The notes under the pieces: model-generated
What the model was told of the DNA's origin: nothing
The model's input: the letters and a program-made list of their open reading frames with translations, nothing else
Database searches by the model: none
Program-made: the position numbers and the translations under genes
Shown: positions 43,861 through 52,008 of the stretch, in pieces
Layout of the letters: every line of letters starts with the position of its first letter
Position numbering within the stretch: the stretch's first letter is position 1
From: Sulfurimonas sp.
GTDB taxonomy: Bacteria > Campylobacterota > Campylobacteria > Campylobacterales > Sulfurimonadaceae
Direction: 5' to 3'
NCBI RefSeq assembly: GCF_023229025.1
Contig: NZ_JALOAA010000004.1
Location: forward strand, 13,006 to 77,005
Length of the DNA: 64,000 bases

Positions 43861-44610
43861 TTGCAAGATTCAAAAGAGTACAAAAAGAAAAAAGCATATT
43901 TTGAGAAGATAATCACACTCTATGGTAGAAATGTCGTTATTGAAGTCTTACAAGATGAGAGTGTAGATATTCATAAACTTCATATGTCAAACTCCAACAA
44001 ACCTGACGGTGCAGTAAATAGCATCCTCTTGCTTGCAAAAAAAAGAGATATTGAAGTGAGTTACCATGATAAAAATGCCCTAAGCCGCATAAGTAAAAAT
44101 GCAAAACAGGATCAAGGCGTGGCTATTGACATCATTGCAAACTCATATCAAAACGCAAATGAGATAAAAAATCTTAAAAAATTTAAACTTCTCGCACTAG
44201 ACGGCATCCAAAATCCTCAAAACCTCGGAATGATTATCCGCTCATGTGCAGCCGGATATGTCGATGGAGTCATACTTCCTAAAAAAAGCAGTGCAAAAAT
44301 CTCTCCGCTTGTCATAAAAGCGAGTGCGGGTACACTCTTTAAACTCCCTATATACTACTGCAATACCTTAGATGAAGTTTTAAAAGATTTAGAAGATGTA
44401 AAAATTTATCTGCTCTGTTCTCATGCAAAAAAGAGTATCTACGATATACAAAAGAGCCAAAAATCTATATTTGTTTTAGGAAATGAGAGTGAAGGAGTCT
44501 CAAAAGAGGTTCAAGAACTTTGCAACGACTCCATAAATATCCCAATGAACAGAGGAGTAGAGTCGCTTAATGTTGCGGTTACAGCTTCGCTTATCGCCTT
44601 TATGCAGTAG
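43861..44610 (+). CDS. TrmH/SpoU family 2'-O-ribose methyltransferase (RlmB-like)
   Basis: The 249-residue protein has a short N-terminal L30e-like RNA-binding domain (LYGRNVVIEVLQDESVDIHKL) and the knotted SPOUT domain with the three motifs NPQNLGMIIRSC, FVLGNESEGVS and IPMNRGVESLNVAVTASL. RlmB methylates G2251 of 23S rRNA; a tRNA substrate is also possible. The start codon is TTG with GAAGG upstream. The stop abuts the convergent thioredoxin-fold gene. Confidence 0.88.
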   Translation: MQDSKEYKKKKAYFEKIITLYGRNVVIEVLQDESVDIHKLHMSNSNKPDGAVNSILLLAKKRDIEVSYHDKNALSRISKNAKQDQGVAIDIIANSYQNANEIKNLKKFKLLALDGIQNPQNLGMIIRSCAAGYVDGVILPKKSSAKISPLVIKASAGTLFKLPIYYCNTLDEVLKDLEDVKIYLLCSHAKKSIYDIQKSQKSIFVLGNESEGVSKEVQELCNDSINIPMNRGVESLNVAVTASLIAFMQ

Positions 44611-44931
44611 TTAACTCATCATGATTTCATAGGGGCGTTTTATCTCTTTAATCACCTCCCCTACACTCATGTTACGTGACTTTCTCAAAAATTCTCTACC
44701 TCCTAAAAAAACCAAAACTGTAGGAGTAGCAAAAACGCTAAAATGAGCGGCAACTTCCTGCTCAATTGAAGTGTCAACACTTATTATTTTAAACTCGCCG
44801 AAATTACTCTTTATTGCATCTAGAAGCTTTGGCTTTAGTGCATGACAAACACTACAGGTAGGAGCCGAAAAGTAGAGCAGAACAGCCGGATTTTCTTCAA
44901 TCTCTTTTTTTATCTCATCTATACTTTGCAT
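44611..44931 (-). CDS. Thioredoxin-fold protein with CSVC active site
   Basis: This 106-residue cytosolic protein has the thioredoxin core (VLLYFSAPTCSVCHALKPKL, active site C-S-V-C) and the cis-Pro loop (FATPTVLVFLGG). CSVC differs from the CGPC of general thioredoxins, so a specialised reductase or redox adaptor is likely. No partner is adjacent. AGGT serves as ribosome-binding site. Confidence 0.82.
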   Translation of the reverse strand: MQSIDEIKKEIEENPAVLLYFSAPTCSVCHALKPKLLDAIKSNFGEFKIISVDTSIEQEVAAHFSVFATPTVLVFLGGREFLRKSRNMSVGEVIKEIKRPYEIMMS

Positions 44932-44975
44932 AAGTTGGCACCTTTTTTTTTGGTGTGAAATTATACACTATCTGT

Positions 44976-44981
44976 TATAAT
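44976..44981 (+). promoter_or_regulatory. Extended -10 placed for leaderless transcription of the AEC gene
   Basis: TGT-TATAAT ends six bases before the ATG at 44988. Transcription would begin at or next to the start codon. No ribosome-binding site is present. A GTG at 44955 in the same frame would lie upstream of this promoter and also lacks a ribosome-binding site. Confidence 0.45.
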
Positions 44982-44987
44982 CTCTTC

Positions 44988-45896
44988 ATGAGTTCAATAC
45001 TATTTTCAGTTTTAACTATTTACATATTTATTGTTATTGGCTTTGGCGCAAAAATGAGCTTCAAAGATGCTATTGATGATAAAACAATAACGCTTATAAA
45101 TGTATACTTCTTGCAAGTTTTCCTAACCTTTTGGGGTCTTTTAGTTCGTCCGGTTGATGTCACGCTTCTCTTTGCACCCTCTCTCTACCTTCTAATAGTC
45201 ATTGTTGTTCTTTTTATCTCTGCTTTAATTGCACGAAAACTCTTTCTTGATAAAAAAGAGTACTCCATCGCAACCGTTGCGGCAATAATCGGCAATACGG
45301 GAAACTTAGGCATTCCGTTAAACATCGCTATCTTTGGCGAGGAGTCTATTCCCTACACAACCGTTATAAACCTTATGAATATTTTAATTGTCTATATAAT
45401 CGGAGTTTATTACTACTCAAGAGGAAATTTTGATGTTAAAACATCACTGAAAAATATACTAAAACTCCCACTTCTTTGGGCAGCGGTAGCGGCTATTGCA
45501 TTAAGTATGTATGGCTACAGACCAAGTGGAAATATTTTAAATATGCTTATGATGGGAGCTTATGCTTCTATTGTTATGCAGCTATTTCTTTTTGGTGTTT
45601 TTCTCTATGGCACGAAGATACAAGAAATAAGTAAGAGGCTTGTTATTTGGGTAATGGGTATAAAATTTCTCTTTCTGCCGGGTATTTCGTTTTTAATTCT
45701 TTATAATATAGAGCTTGACTCCATGATAAAGGGGATAATTTTTATGCAGCTTATGATGCCCCTTGCCATTGCTAATGTTAATCTTACCTCTCTTTATGAT
45801 TGTAAACCCAAAGTTGCTACCGCACTTGTTTTTATCTCCTCGCTCATCTTTTTGGGTGTGCTTTTTGCGGCTATTAAGGTACTAACTTATCTATGA
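44988..45896 (+). CDS. AEC (auxin efflux carrier) family transporter
   Basis: The 302-residue protein has about ten membrane helices in two halves. It contains the family-typical AAIIGNTGNLGIPLNIAIFG and FMQLMMPLAIANVNLTSLYD segments, each with a break-helix motif. Bacterial members carry malate, malonate or other organic anions; the substrate here is unknown. Four bases of its end overlap the MagIII-like gene (ATGA), so the two are coupled although functionally unrelated. Confidence 0.85.
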   Translation: MSSILFSVLTIYIFIVIGFGAKMSFKDAIDDKTITLINVYFLQVFLTFWGLLVRPVDVTLLFAPSLYLLIVIVVLFISALIARKLFLDKKEYSIATVAAIIGNTGNLGIPLNIAIFGEESIPYTTVINLMNILIVYIIGVYYYSRGNFDVKTSLKNILKLPLLWAAVAAIALSMYGYRPSGNILNMLMMGAYASIVMQLFLFGVFLYGTKIQEISKRLVIWVMGIKFLFLPGISFLILYNIELDSMIKGIIFMQLMMPLAIANVNLTSLYDCKPKVATALVFISSLIFLGVLFAAIKVLTYL

Positions 45897-46573
45897 ATAA
45901 AATATATAAAATTTACAAAACACTATATAAACATTACGGCCCTCAAGGTTGGTGGCCAATTCTCGGTTATGGGTATCATAAACAAGATTACACTTTTCCA
46001 AGAAACAGCGATGAGATATTTGAAGTATGTTTAGGCTCAATACTTACTCAAAATACTACATTTACTTCTGTAGTTAAGTCACTAAATAATCTATATGAAA
46101 AAAATGCCTTACATGTAGAGGCTATAAAGAAGATGAATATTGATGAGTTTAAAGAGGCAATTCGACCCTCCGGATACTATAACCAAAAAGCGAGATATAT
46201 TTTAGAGTTTATATCATTTTACAAAAAACTCAACGGCGCTACCCCTTCAAGAGAAGCACTTTTAAGTATTGTTGGCATTGGGGAGGAGACGGCAGACTCT
46301 ATACTTTTATATGGGTACAATCAACTACACTTTAAAGTTGATGCGTACACAAAAAGGCTCTTGCTTGAGCTTGGTTTAATTGGCGAAAAAACAAAATATG
46401 GCGAGATAAAGAGTATGATTGAGAGCTCTATAAAAGAGTACGTAAAAGATGAGAGAGAGCTACTAATACTCTATCAAGAGTTTCATGCCCTAATAGTAAA
46501 ACACGGCAAAGAGTTCTACTCTAAAAAACCCTACGGTGCAGGATGCTTTTTAAAAAATAAACTCTTTGTATAA
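45893..46573 (+). CDS. HhH-GPD DNA glycosylase, MagIII-like (endonuclease III family)
   Basis: The 226-residue enzyme removes alkylated bases, probably 3-methyladenine. It has the WWP(I/N) N-terminal motif, LTQNTTFTSVVKSL, RPSGYYNQKAR, the helix-hairpin-helix VGIGEETADSILLY and the catalytic Asp in VDAYTKRLL. These match H. pylori MagIII more closely than Nth. The four-cysteine [4Fe-4S] loop of Nth is absent; only one C-terminal Cys (GAGCF) remains. It overlaps the AEC gene by 4 bases. Confidence 0.85.
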   Translation: MNKIYKIYKTLYKHYGPQGWWPILGYGYHKQDYTFPRNSDEIFEVCLGSILTQNTTFTSVVKSLNNLYEKNALHVEAIKKMNIDEFKEAIRPSGYYNQKARYILEFISFYKKLNGATPSREALLSIVGIGEETADSILLYGYNQLHFKVDAYTKRLLLELGLIGEKTKYGEIKSMIESSIKEYVKDERELLILYQEFHALIVKHGKEFYSKKPYGAGCFLKNKLFV

Positions 46574-46585
46574 ATCTTATGCTAG

Positions 46586-46606
46586 ATCCCAAGTAAAGCT
46601 CAGGAT
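46586..46606. repeat. Degenerate relative of the 14557 hairpin repeat
   Basis: The shared core is CCCAAGTAAAGCT. The flanks have decayed so that only a short ATCC/GGAT stem remains. It lies between the convergent MagIII-like and ComEA-like genes. Confidence 0.4.
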
Positions 46607-46620
46607 AACAGAAGCCATTT

Positions 46621-46872
46621 TTACTTTTTACAGCCGTTTGCCACGATTGTATCTCTGTTTTTTTCTAAAAACTTATTGCCAAAACCTTTAACCTCTTTTA
46701 GTTCATCTATATTGCTAAAACAGTTATTTACTTCTCTATATGCTAAAATCGCATCCGCTTTTACTTCACCGATACCTTTAATGCTCATTAGTTCAGCTTT
46801 ATCTGCTTTATTAATATCTACCGCTGCAAAACACAAAACAGCACCTAAGATTAGTAGTGATAACAACTTCAT
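46621..46872 (-). CDS. ComEA-like exported helix-hairpin-helix DNA-binding protein
   Basis: The 83-residue protein has a signal peptide (MKLLSLLILGAVLCFAA) and a single ComEA domain with two HhH motifs (VDINKADKAELMSIKGIGEVKADAI; ELKEVKGFGNKFLE). ComEA binds incoming double-stranded DNA in the periplasm and passes it to ComEC, which is encoded at 4137-5399. Two Cys (NNCFS, NGCKK) may form a disulfide. AGGAAG precedes the start. Confidence 0.88.
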   Translation of the reverse strand: MKLLSLLILGAVLCFAAVDINKADKAELMSIKGIGEVKADAILAYREVNNCFSNIDELKEVKGFGNKFLEKNRDTIVANGCKK

Positions 46873-47040
46873 TTTTAACTTCCTTTAATTTAAAATGTTA
46901 AATTATACTTTTTGTAATATAAAATAGATATTAATTATTAATAAAATCTAATAAATTATTAAAGTTTTTGACAATTGAGGTATAAATGGATTAGTAATAA
47001 AAATATTTAGTAAAGTGAGTTTTATGAATATAGGCTGTTT

Positions 47041-47067
47041 TTATATAGGCAAAATTTGCCTATATAA
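47041..47067 (-). terminator. Hairpin after tktA
   Basis: TTATATAGGCAAA and TTTGCCTATATAA form a perfect 13-bp stem with a single central base, starting 2 bases after the transketolase stop. An additional AT-rich 160-base region without a gene follows to the ComEA-like start. Confidence 0.6.
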
Positions 47068-47069
47068 AA

Positions 47070-48989
47070 TTATATGATTTTTTCTATGATGCTCTCTACT
47101 GAAAAACCGAATTTTTCAAAAAGCTTATCTGCAGGAGCAGAAGCACCGAATGTATCCATACCGATAACCTCATCGGCAAATCTATACCACTCTAAGCCGC
47201 GAGCCGCTTCAATAGCTATTTTTTTACTATTTGGCTTAATTATCGACTCTATATATGTTTTATCCTGTTCGATGAAGAGGTCATAACATGGAACTGAGAC
47301 AACATCTGCTTCAACGCCTTTTGCATTAAGAGCATCTCTCACTTTAAGAGCAAGCTCAACTTCTGAGCCCGATGCAATCAAAGTTATAGTGGCATCTGTA
47401 TCGGAAGCTAAAAGATATCCGCCTTTAGAAGCACTCCCTCTTACGGCAGGCGGCAAAATTGAGAGGTTTTGACGCGAACAGACAAAAGCTGATGGAGAGC
47501 TTTTCATCTCTAGAGCTATCTTCCAAGCCTCTACATTTTCAGCGCCGTCAGCAGGTCTCCAAACATAGAAGTTTGGAAGTGCACGAAACTGACTTAGGTG
47601 CTCTATAGGTTGATGAGTCGGTCCATCTTCGCCTACACCGATACTATCATGTGTCCAGATAAAAAATTGTTGTATTCCTGAGAGGGCTGCGATTCTTGCT
47701 GCAGGTTTTAAGTAGTCTGAAAATACAAAAAATGTAGCACTAAAAGGCATTAACGGTCCATAAAGAGCAATAGCGTTAGTAATTGATGCCATTGCATGTT
47801 CGCGGATACCAAAGTAGATGTTTCTACCCTTTGGATAAACGCCCATATCAATTAGCTCAGTTTTATTTGAAGGACTAAGATCTGCACTTCCGCCTAAAAA
47901 ACTAGGAAGAGCTTTTGCAATAGCATTTAAAATTTTTCCGTTTGTACTTCTTGTAGCATCTGCTTTATCAAAAGTAGGCCAAGTAATTCTTGAGAAGTCT
48001 GGATTTTGCAGAGCTTCTAGAGTCTCGTTTTGCTCCATTAACGGAAGAGTTTTAAGGCTATGAAGCCACTCACGCTCAAGTAAATCTCCGCTCTCTATTG
48101 CGCATCTAAAACGAGCCATAACATCTTCATCTACATGAAAACTTTTTGTCGCATCAAATCCGGCTGCCTCTTTAGCCTGCACAATTATATCTGCCCCTAG
48201 CGGAGCACCATGTGAATGATGAGAGCCCTCAAGCTTTCCGGCACCTTTTGCTATTATAGTGTTTGCGATAATGATTGTCGGCTTCTTGTTCTCTTTTGCA
48301 GTTGTAATTGTAGTGTCAATCTCATCATAGTTATGTCCATCACACTCTAAAACATCCCAGCCTTGCGCCTCAAAACGAAGGCGAATATTTTCACTTATGC
48401 TTAAGTCGGTTGAGCCCTCTATTGTAATACGATTTGAATCATAAATAAGAATAAGATTATCAAGCTTGTTATGTCCAGCAATAGAGCAGGCCTCATAACT
48501 TATACCCTCTTCTAAATCTCCATCACCGCAAAGACAATACACATTATGATCTATAACCTTTGCTGTGTCTGAGTTTATCTGTGCGCCCATAAATTTTGAA
48601 GCCATAGCAAAACCGACTGCGTTTGCAACACCTTGCCCCAATGGTCCGGTAGTAATCTCTATGCCTTTAGTGTGTCCAGATTCAGGGTGTCCGGGAGTTT
48701 TAGAATCTAGCTGACGAAAGTTTTTCAAATCATCAATCTCTAAACCATATCCCCAAAGATAGTAAAGCGAGTAAATCAGACCTGTTGCATGTCCGCCTGA
48801 AAAAACAACTCTATCGCGGTTTAACCAAGATGGGTTTTTAGGATTATGCTTTAGATGCTCGCTTAATACAACTGCAATATCAGCCAGACCCATCGGTGCA
48901 CCTGGATGTCCTGAATTTGCACGCTGAACCATATCTGCTGCTAAAAATCTAATTGTATCTGCCATTTTTTGACGCATTACATTACTCAT
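47070..48989 (-). CDS. tkt: Transketolase
   Basis: This thiamine-diphosphate enzyme moves two-carbon units in the non-oxidative pentose phosphate pathway and sugar biosynthesis. The 639-residue protein has the ThDP motif (GDGDLEEGISYEACSIAGH...N, read as GDGDLEEG), the substrate loop GHPESGHTKGIEITTGPLGQG, and the pyrimidine domain FGIREHAMASI with IWTHDSIGVGEDGPTHQPIE (split here as THDSIGVGEDGPTH). AAAGG lies before the ATG. It is transcribed after the prenyl synthase gene, 19 bases away. Confidence 0.97.
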   Translation of the reverse strand: MSNVMRQKMADTIRFLAADMVQRANSGHPGAPMGLADIAVVLSEHLKHNPKNPSWLNRDRVVFSGGHATGLIYSLYYLWGYGLEIDDLKNFRQLDSKTPGHPESGHTKGIEITTGPLGQGVANAVGFAMASKFMGAQINSDTAKVIDHNVYCLCGDGDLEEGISYEACSIAGHNKLDNLILIYDSNRITIEGSTDLSISENIRLRFEAQGWDVLECDGHNYDEIDTTITTAKENKKPTIIIANTIIAKGAGKLEGSHHSHGAPLGADIIVQAKEAAGFDATKSFHVDEDVMARFRCAIESGDLLEREWLHSLKTLPLMEQNETLEALQNPDFSRITWPTFDKADATRSTNGKILNAIAKALPSFLGGSADLSPSNKTELIDMGVYPKGRNIYFGIREHAMASITNAIALYGPLMPFSATFFVFSDYLKPAARIAALSGIQQFFIWTHDSIGVGEDGPTHQPIEHLSQFRALPNFYVWRPADGAENVEAWKIALEMKSSPSAFVCSRQNLSILPPAVRGSASKGGYLLASDTDATITLIASGSEVELALKVRDALNAKGVEADVVSVPCYDLFIEQDKTYIESIIKPNSKKIAIEAARGLEWYRFADEVIGMDTFGASAPADKLFEKFGFSVESIIEKII

Positions 48990-49008
48990 TATATTGCCTT
49001 TGTTTAGT

Positions 49009-49854
49009 TTATTTATGTCTGTTTATATATTGTCTTAAGAGTTCAAAGAATTCGTTTTTTAACTTCTCATCAAACTTATCTATCTCTTTTGTAAGTGTAT
49101 CTGCTAGCTCATCTGCTTCCTTTAGCGCCTCTTTGAGTCCTAAAAGCGTTACAAAACTATTTTTTGTCTCATCATTATTTGTCAGTTTTCCCGCTTCATC
49201 TGAGCTTTGAGTTACATCTAAGATATCATCTTGAATTTGAAACAAAAGCCCAAGTTTTATCCCAAAATCATAAAGAGTATCTGCTAACTCCTCTTCTTGG
49301 ACGATAATTGCACCCATCTTAAGAGAAGTTGCAATCAGTTTTGCCGTTTTATTTGTGTGTAGCACTCTTACATCATCTATGCTAAGAGTTCTATTTTCAA
49401 AATAGCAGTCAATCGCCTGACCTAAAACCATTCCATTGAGTCCGCCATTGAGTGCTAACTCTCTTATTAACGCAACTCTTGTTGAGTCAGAGAAGGGGGC
49501 ATTGCTTAAAACCTCAAAAGAGTAGGTGTTGAGCGCATCGCCTGCCAAGATTGCAGTTACCTCATCAAAAAGCACATGTAGAGTCGGTTCTCCTCTGCGA
49601 AGCGGTGAGTTATCCATAGCAGGCAAATCATCATGAATAAGTGAATAAGTATGCAAAAGTTCAATTGCGTATGCTGCATAATAAGCTCCACCTATTAAAA
49701 GCGGGTTATACGCATTTACAACCCCAAGCAAAAGTGCAGGACGAAATCTCTTACCGCCTGCAAGAAGCATTTTTTGAACTGCCTTCTCATAAGTCGGATG
49801 AATACTCTTTGAAGTCGGTAAATGATTTAATAAAAAATTCTCAAAGTTGTGCAT
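49009..49854 (-). CDS. ispA: Polyprenyl (farnesyl/geranylgeranyl) diphosphate synthase
   Basis: The 281-residue enzyme condenses IPP with allylic diphosphates. The first Asp-rich motif is HDDLPAMD, the DDxxxxD form of short-chain bacterial synthases, and the second is QIQDDILD. LLAGGKRFRPALLLG supplies the IPP-binding Lys/Arg residues. It uses HMBPP-derived precursors from the IspG pathway. Product length (C15 or C20) cannot be settled by eye. It lies in a minus-strand run from murE to tkt. Confidence 0.92.
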   Translation of the reverse strand: MHNFENFLLNHLPTSKSIHPTYEKAVQKMLLAGGKRFRPALLLGVVNAYNPLLIGGAYYAAYAIELLHTYSLIHDDLPAMDNSPLRRGEPTLHVLFDEVTAILAGDALNTYSFEVLSNAPFSDSTRVALIRELALNGGLNGMVLGQAIDCYFENRTLSIDDVRVLHTNKTAKLIATSLKMGAIIVQEEELADTLYDFGIKLGLLFQIQDDILDVTQSSDEAGKLTNNDETKNSFVTLLGLKEALKEADELADTLTKEIDKFDEKLKNEFFELLRQYINRHK

Positions 49855-49866
49855 ATGAAATTTTAC

Positions 49867-50847
49867 CTAATTTACTTTCACAAAAAACTGAAAATGCTCT
49901 CTTGTAAAAAGAAGATACGCACTCTTTTTGGGATTGTCTATTAGCTCTGCTATCTCCTCCTCGTTTTTTACCCCTTTTTTGTTTACCTCAAGCAGCTTAT
50001 CGCCTAATTTTAATCCATACTGTTGCGCTTTTTTTTCTATTTTAATAATGCAAAGATTTTTATCAAAAGATATTCCTAAAGATTCTAAAAAAGTATCGCT
50101 TAAATACCCACCACCTACTCTATTTTGACTCTTTACGCTTACGGTGAGTATCTTATTGCCGCGTTTAATCTTTACGCTGTGAAGCGAACCTACTTCACTA
50201 AATAATATATCTCTCATAAAAAGTGCGCTATCTTTGACTTTTTTTCCGTCTAGCTCTAAAATTATGTCATCTTTTTTAAATGGATTCTCTTTAAAAAATG
50301 GGTTAGAGCTACTAACAGTTACTGCAGAACCAATATCTTTAACTCTTATGCCAAAATTCCCGTAGGCTACTTTTTTACTATTTAAAAAATGCTCAATGTA
50401 CTCTTTTTCAATTATCCCGCGCTCTGTTACGATTCCCTCTAGTGCACAACAGCTGTTTAAGAGTAGGCTTGGTGCAAAAAGAGCCTCGCTAAATGTTGCA
50501 AAACGATTAAGTCCAAGCTGTTTTTGTACTATTTTACCCTCGATTACACTTCTATTGTCTACACCGAAAGTTCCCAAAGATTGATTTGTATTTATTCTAA
50601 AGGGGTATTTGAAATTTTTTTTATCCTCTACTAGATAGAGGGATAGGTACGGGTCATGTTTGAGGATTTTTCCATTTGGCGTAGTTGTTGAAAATATCAG
50701 TTTTTGATTATTTTCAAGAGGTATGTGAAGCGAATTTTTTACAATTGCTCCCGAATCAAGAGTTTTAAGTCTGCAGGATTCAATGCCGCCTTTACATGCA
50801 TAAAGATTTACAAAAAGAAAATTAAGCGCTAAAAGCAGCCTAAGCAC
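49867..50847 (-). CDS. Exported PDZ-domain protein
   Basis: The 326-residue protein has an N-terminal signal (LLLALNFLFVNLYA) and four early cysteines (ACKG, ESCR, NSCCAL). It ends with two PDZ-like modules, at about 160-240 (GNFGIRVKDIG...DDIILELDGKKV) and 255-320 (LGISFDKNLCIIKIEKKAQQYGLKLGDKLLEVN). There is no protease domain, so it is probably a periplasmic or envelope scaffold; the family is a Campylobacterota-type hypothetical. The start is GTG directly after the ybaB stop, implying coupling. Confidence 0.75.
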   Translation of the reverse strand: MLRLLLALNFLFVNLYACKGGIESCRLKTLDSGAIVKNSLHIPLENNQKLIFSTTTPNGKILKHDPYLSLYLVEDKKNFKYPFRINTNQSLGTFGVDNRSVIEGKIVQKQLGLNRFATFSEALFAPSLLLNSCCALEGIVTERGIIEKEYIEHFLNSKKVAYGNFGIRVKDIGSAVTVSSSNPFFKENPFKKDDIILELDGKKVKDSALFMRDILFSEVGSLHSVKIKRGNKILTVSVKSQNRVGGGYLSDTFLESLGISFDKNLCIIKIEKKAQQYGLKLGDKLLEVNKKGVKNEEEIAELIDNPKKSAYLLFTREHFQFFVKVN

Positions 50848-51165
50848 TTACTTCGCCCCAAATGGATTCGCACCACCCATTCCACCAAACATACCTAATG
50901 CACTATTTTGCCTATTATCTTCTACCATCTTGTTTGCATCATTTATGGCACCGATAAGCAATATCTGAAGTGAATCTTTGTCGCTAAGAAGAGAGTCATC
51001 GATATTAATATCAATAACCTCTCCTTTTCCGTTTATGGTGACTTCAACCATACCGCCACCGCTTTTTACCTTGAAAATTTTAGACTCCAGCTCAGCTTGA
51101 AGTTTCTTTGCATTCTCCTGCATTCCTTCAAGCATCTTGCCCATATCGCCCAAATTTCCAAACAT
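50848..51165 (-). CDS. ybaB: YbaB/EbfC family nucleoid-associated protein
   Basis: This small dimeric DNA-binding protein has 105 residues. It carries the helical start (MLEGMQENAKKLQAELESKIF) followed by VEVTINGKGEVIDINIDDSLL. It usually lies next to dnaX-recR; here it is between panD and the PDZ protein. A Gly/Asn-rich tail (FGGMGGANPFGAK) is typical. Confidence 0.93.
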   Translation of the reverse strand: MFGNLGDMGKMLEGMQENAKKLQAELESKIFKVKSGGGMVEVTINGKGEVIDINIDDSLLSDKDSLQILLIGAINDANKMVEDNRQNSALGMFGGMGGANPFGAK

Positions 51166-51168
51166 CTC

Positions 51169-51534
51169 TTAAATCTCTTCTAAAATTTCTTCAATGTCGT
51201 TGTTCTCATCAACCAGAACAACTCTAGGCTTATATGTCTCTAACTCTTTTTCGTCATAAGTGGCATATGCAACTATAATGATTTTATCGCCTTTGTGAAC
51301 TTTTCTAGCAGCCGCTCCGTTTAAACAGATATCTCTTTTGCCGCGTTGTCCCAATATAATATATGTTGAAAATCTCTCACCGTTATTGATGTTAAGTATC
51401 TCAACTTTTTGTCCAACTCTCATCTTTGAAGCCTCTAAGAGCTCCTCATCTACAGTAATAGAGCCGACATAGTTTAGGTTGGCGTCAGTTACGGTAGCGC
51501 GATGAATTTTGCTGTACAACATCTCTATTGTCAT
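51169..51534 (-). CDS. panD: Aspartate 1-decarboxylase proenzyme
   Basis: PanD makes beta-alanine for pantothenate. The 121-residue proenzyme self-cleaves at Gly-Ser in NYVGSITVD, creating the pyruvoyl group on Ser. Other motifs are [12 protein letters not shown] and [12 protein letters not shown] with YATYDE. It is separated from panC (18374-19195) but completes the same pathway. The ybaB gene follows after 3 bases. Confidence 0.96.
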   Translation of the reverse strand: MTIEMLYSKIHRATVTDANLNYVGSITVDEELLEASKMRVGQKVEILNINNGERFSTYIILGQRGKRDICLNGAAARKVHKGDKIIIVAYATYDEKELETYKPRVVLVDENNDIEEILEEI

Positions 51535-51537
51535 TTT

Positions 51538-51912
51538 TTACATTCCCATCTGTTTTTTCATATCGCATGGTGAAATAGGCTCATCCCACACTTCAGAACT
51601 TATAAGATACTCCTCAACGACTTTTCCGCCGATTATATGTTCCTCTATAATTCTGTCAATTTTTTCTTTAGTCAGTGCCGCATACATAAAATGTCCCGGT
51701 TCAACTAACATAACAGGACCTGAACTGCAGCGATTCAAGCATGATGTACGAATTGGCTGAACCGTACCCATAACGCCCTCTGTCATTAGCTTTTGCGCTA
51801 AATGCTGAAAAAGGTCTTGTGTCTCAGGTGTAACACATGAAGGTTTTGGCATCCCCGGAGGAGCCGATTGTTCACACTTAAATATATAAAATGCCGGTTG
51901 AGGAATTCCCAT
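51538..51912 (-). CDS. Thioredoxin-like [2Fe-2S] ferredoxin
   Basis: The 124-residue protein has the cysteine spacing of thioredoxin-like 2Fe-2S ferredoxins: CEQSAPPGMPKPSC (C-x12-C), then CLNRC (C-x3-C). It also has PVMLVEPGHFMYAAL, typical of this fold. It is a soluble electron carrier whose partner is not evident from the surroundings. The gene is 3 bases upstream of panD on the same strand. Confidence 0.88.
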   Translation of the reverse strand: MGIPQPAFYIFKCEQSAPPGMPKPSCVTPETQDLFQHLAQKLMTEGVMGTVQPIRTSCLNRCSSGPVMLVEPGHFMYAALTKEKIDRIIEEHIIGGKVVEEYLISSEVWDEPISPCDMKKQMGM

Positions 51913-52008
51913 AAATACTACCCTTAATTAAAAATTTTTGCAATTATATCAAAAATAATCGTATAAATAATAATGCGCATCAAGAAGTTTTGGCGCTTAA
52001 GATTTATA

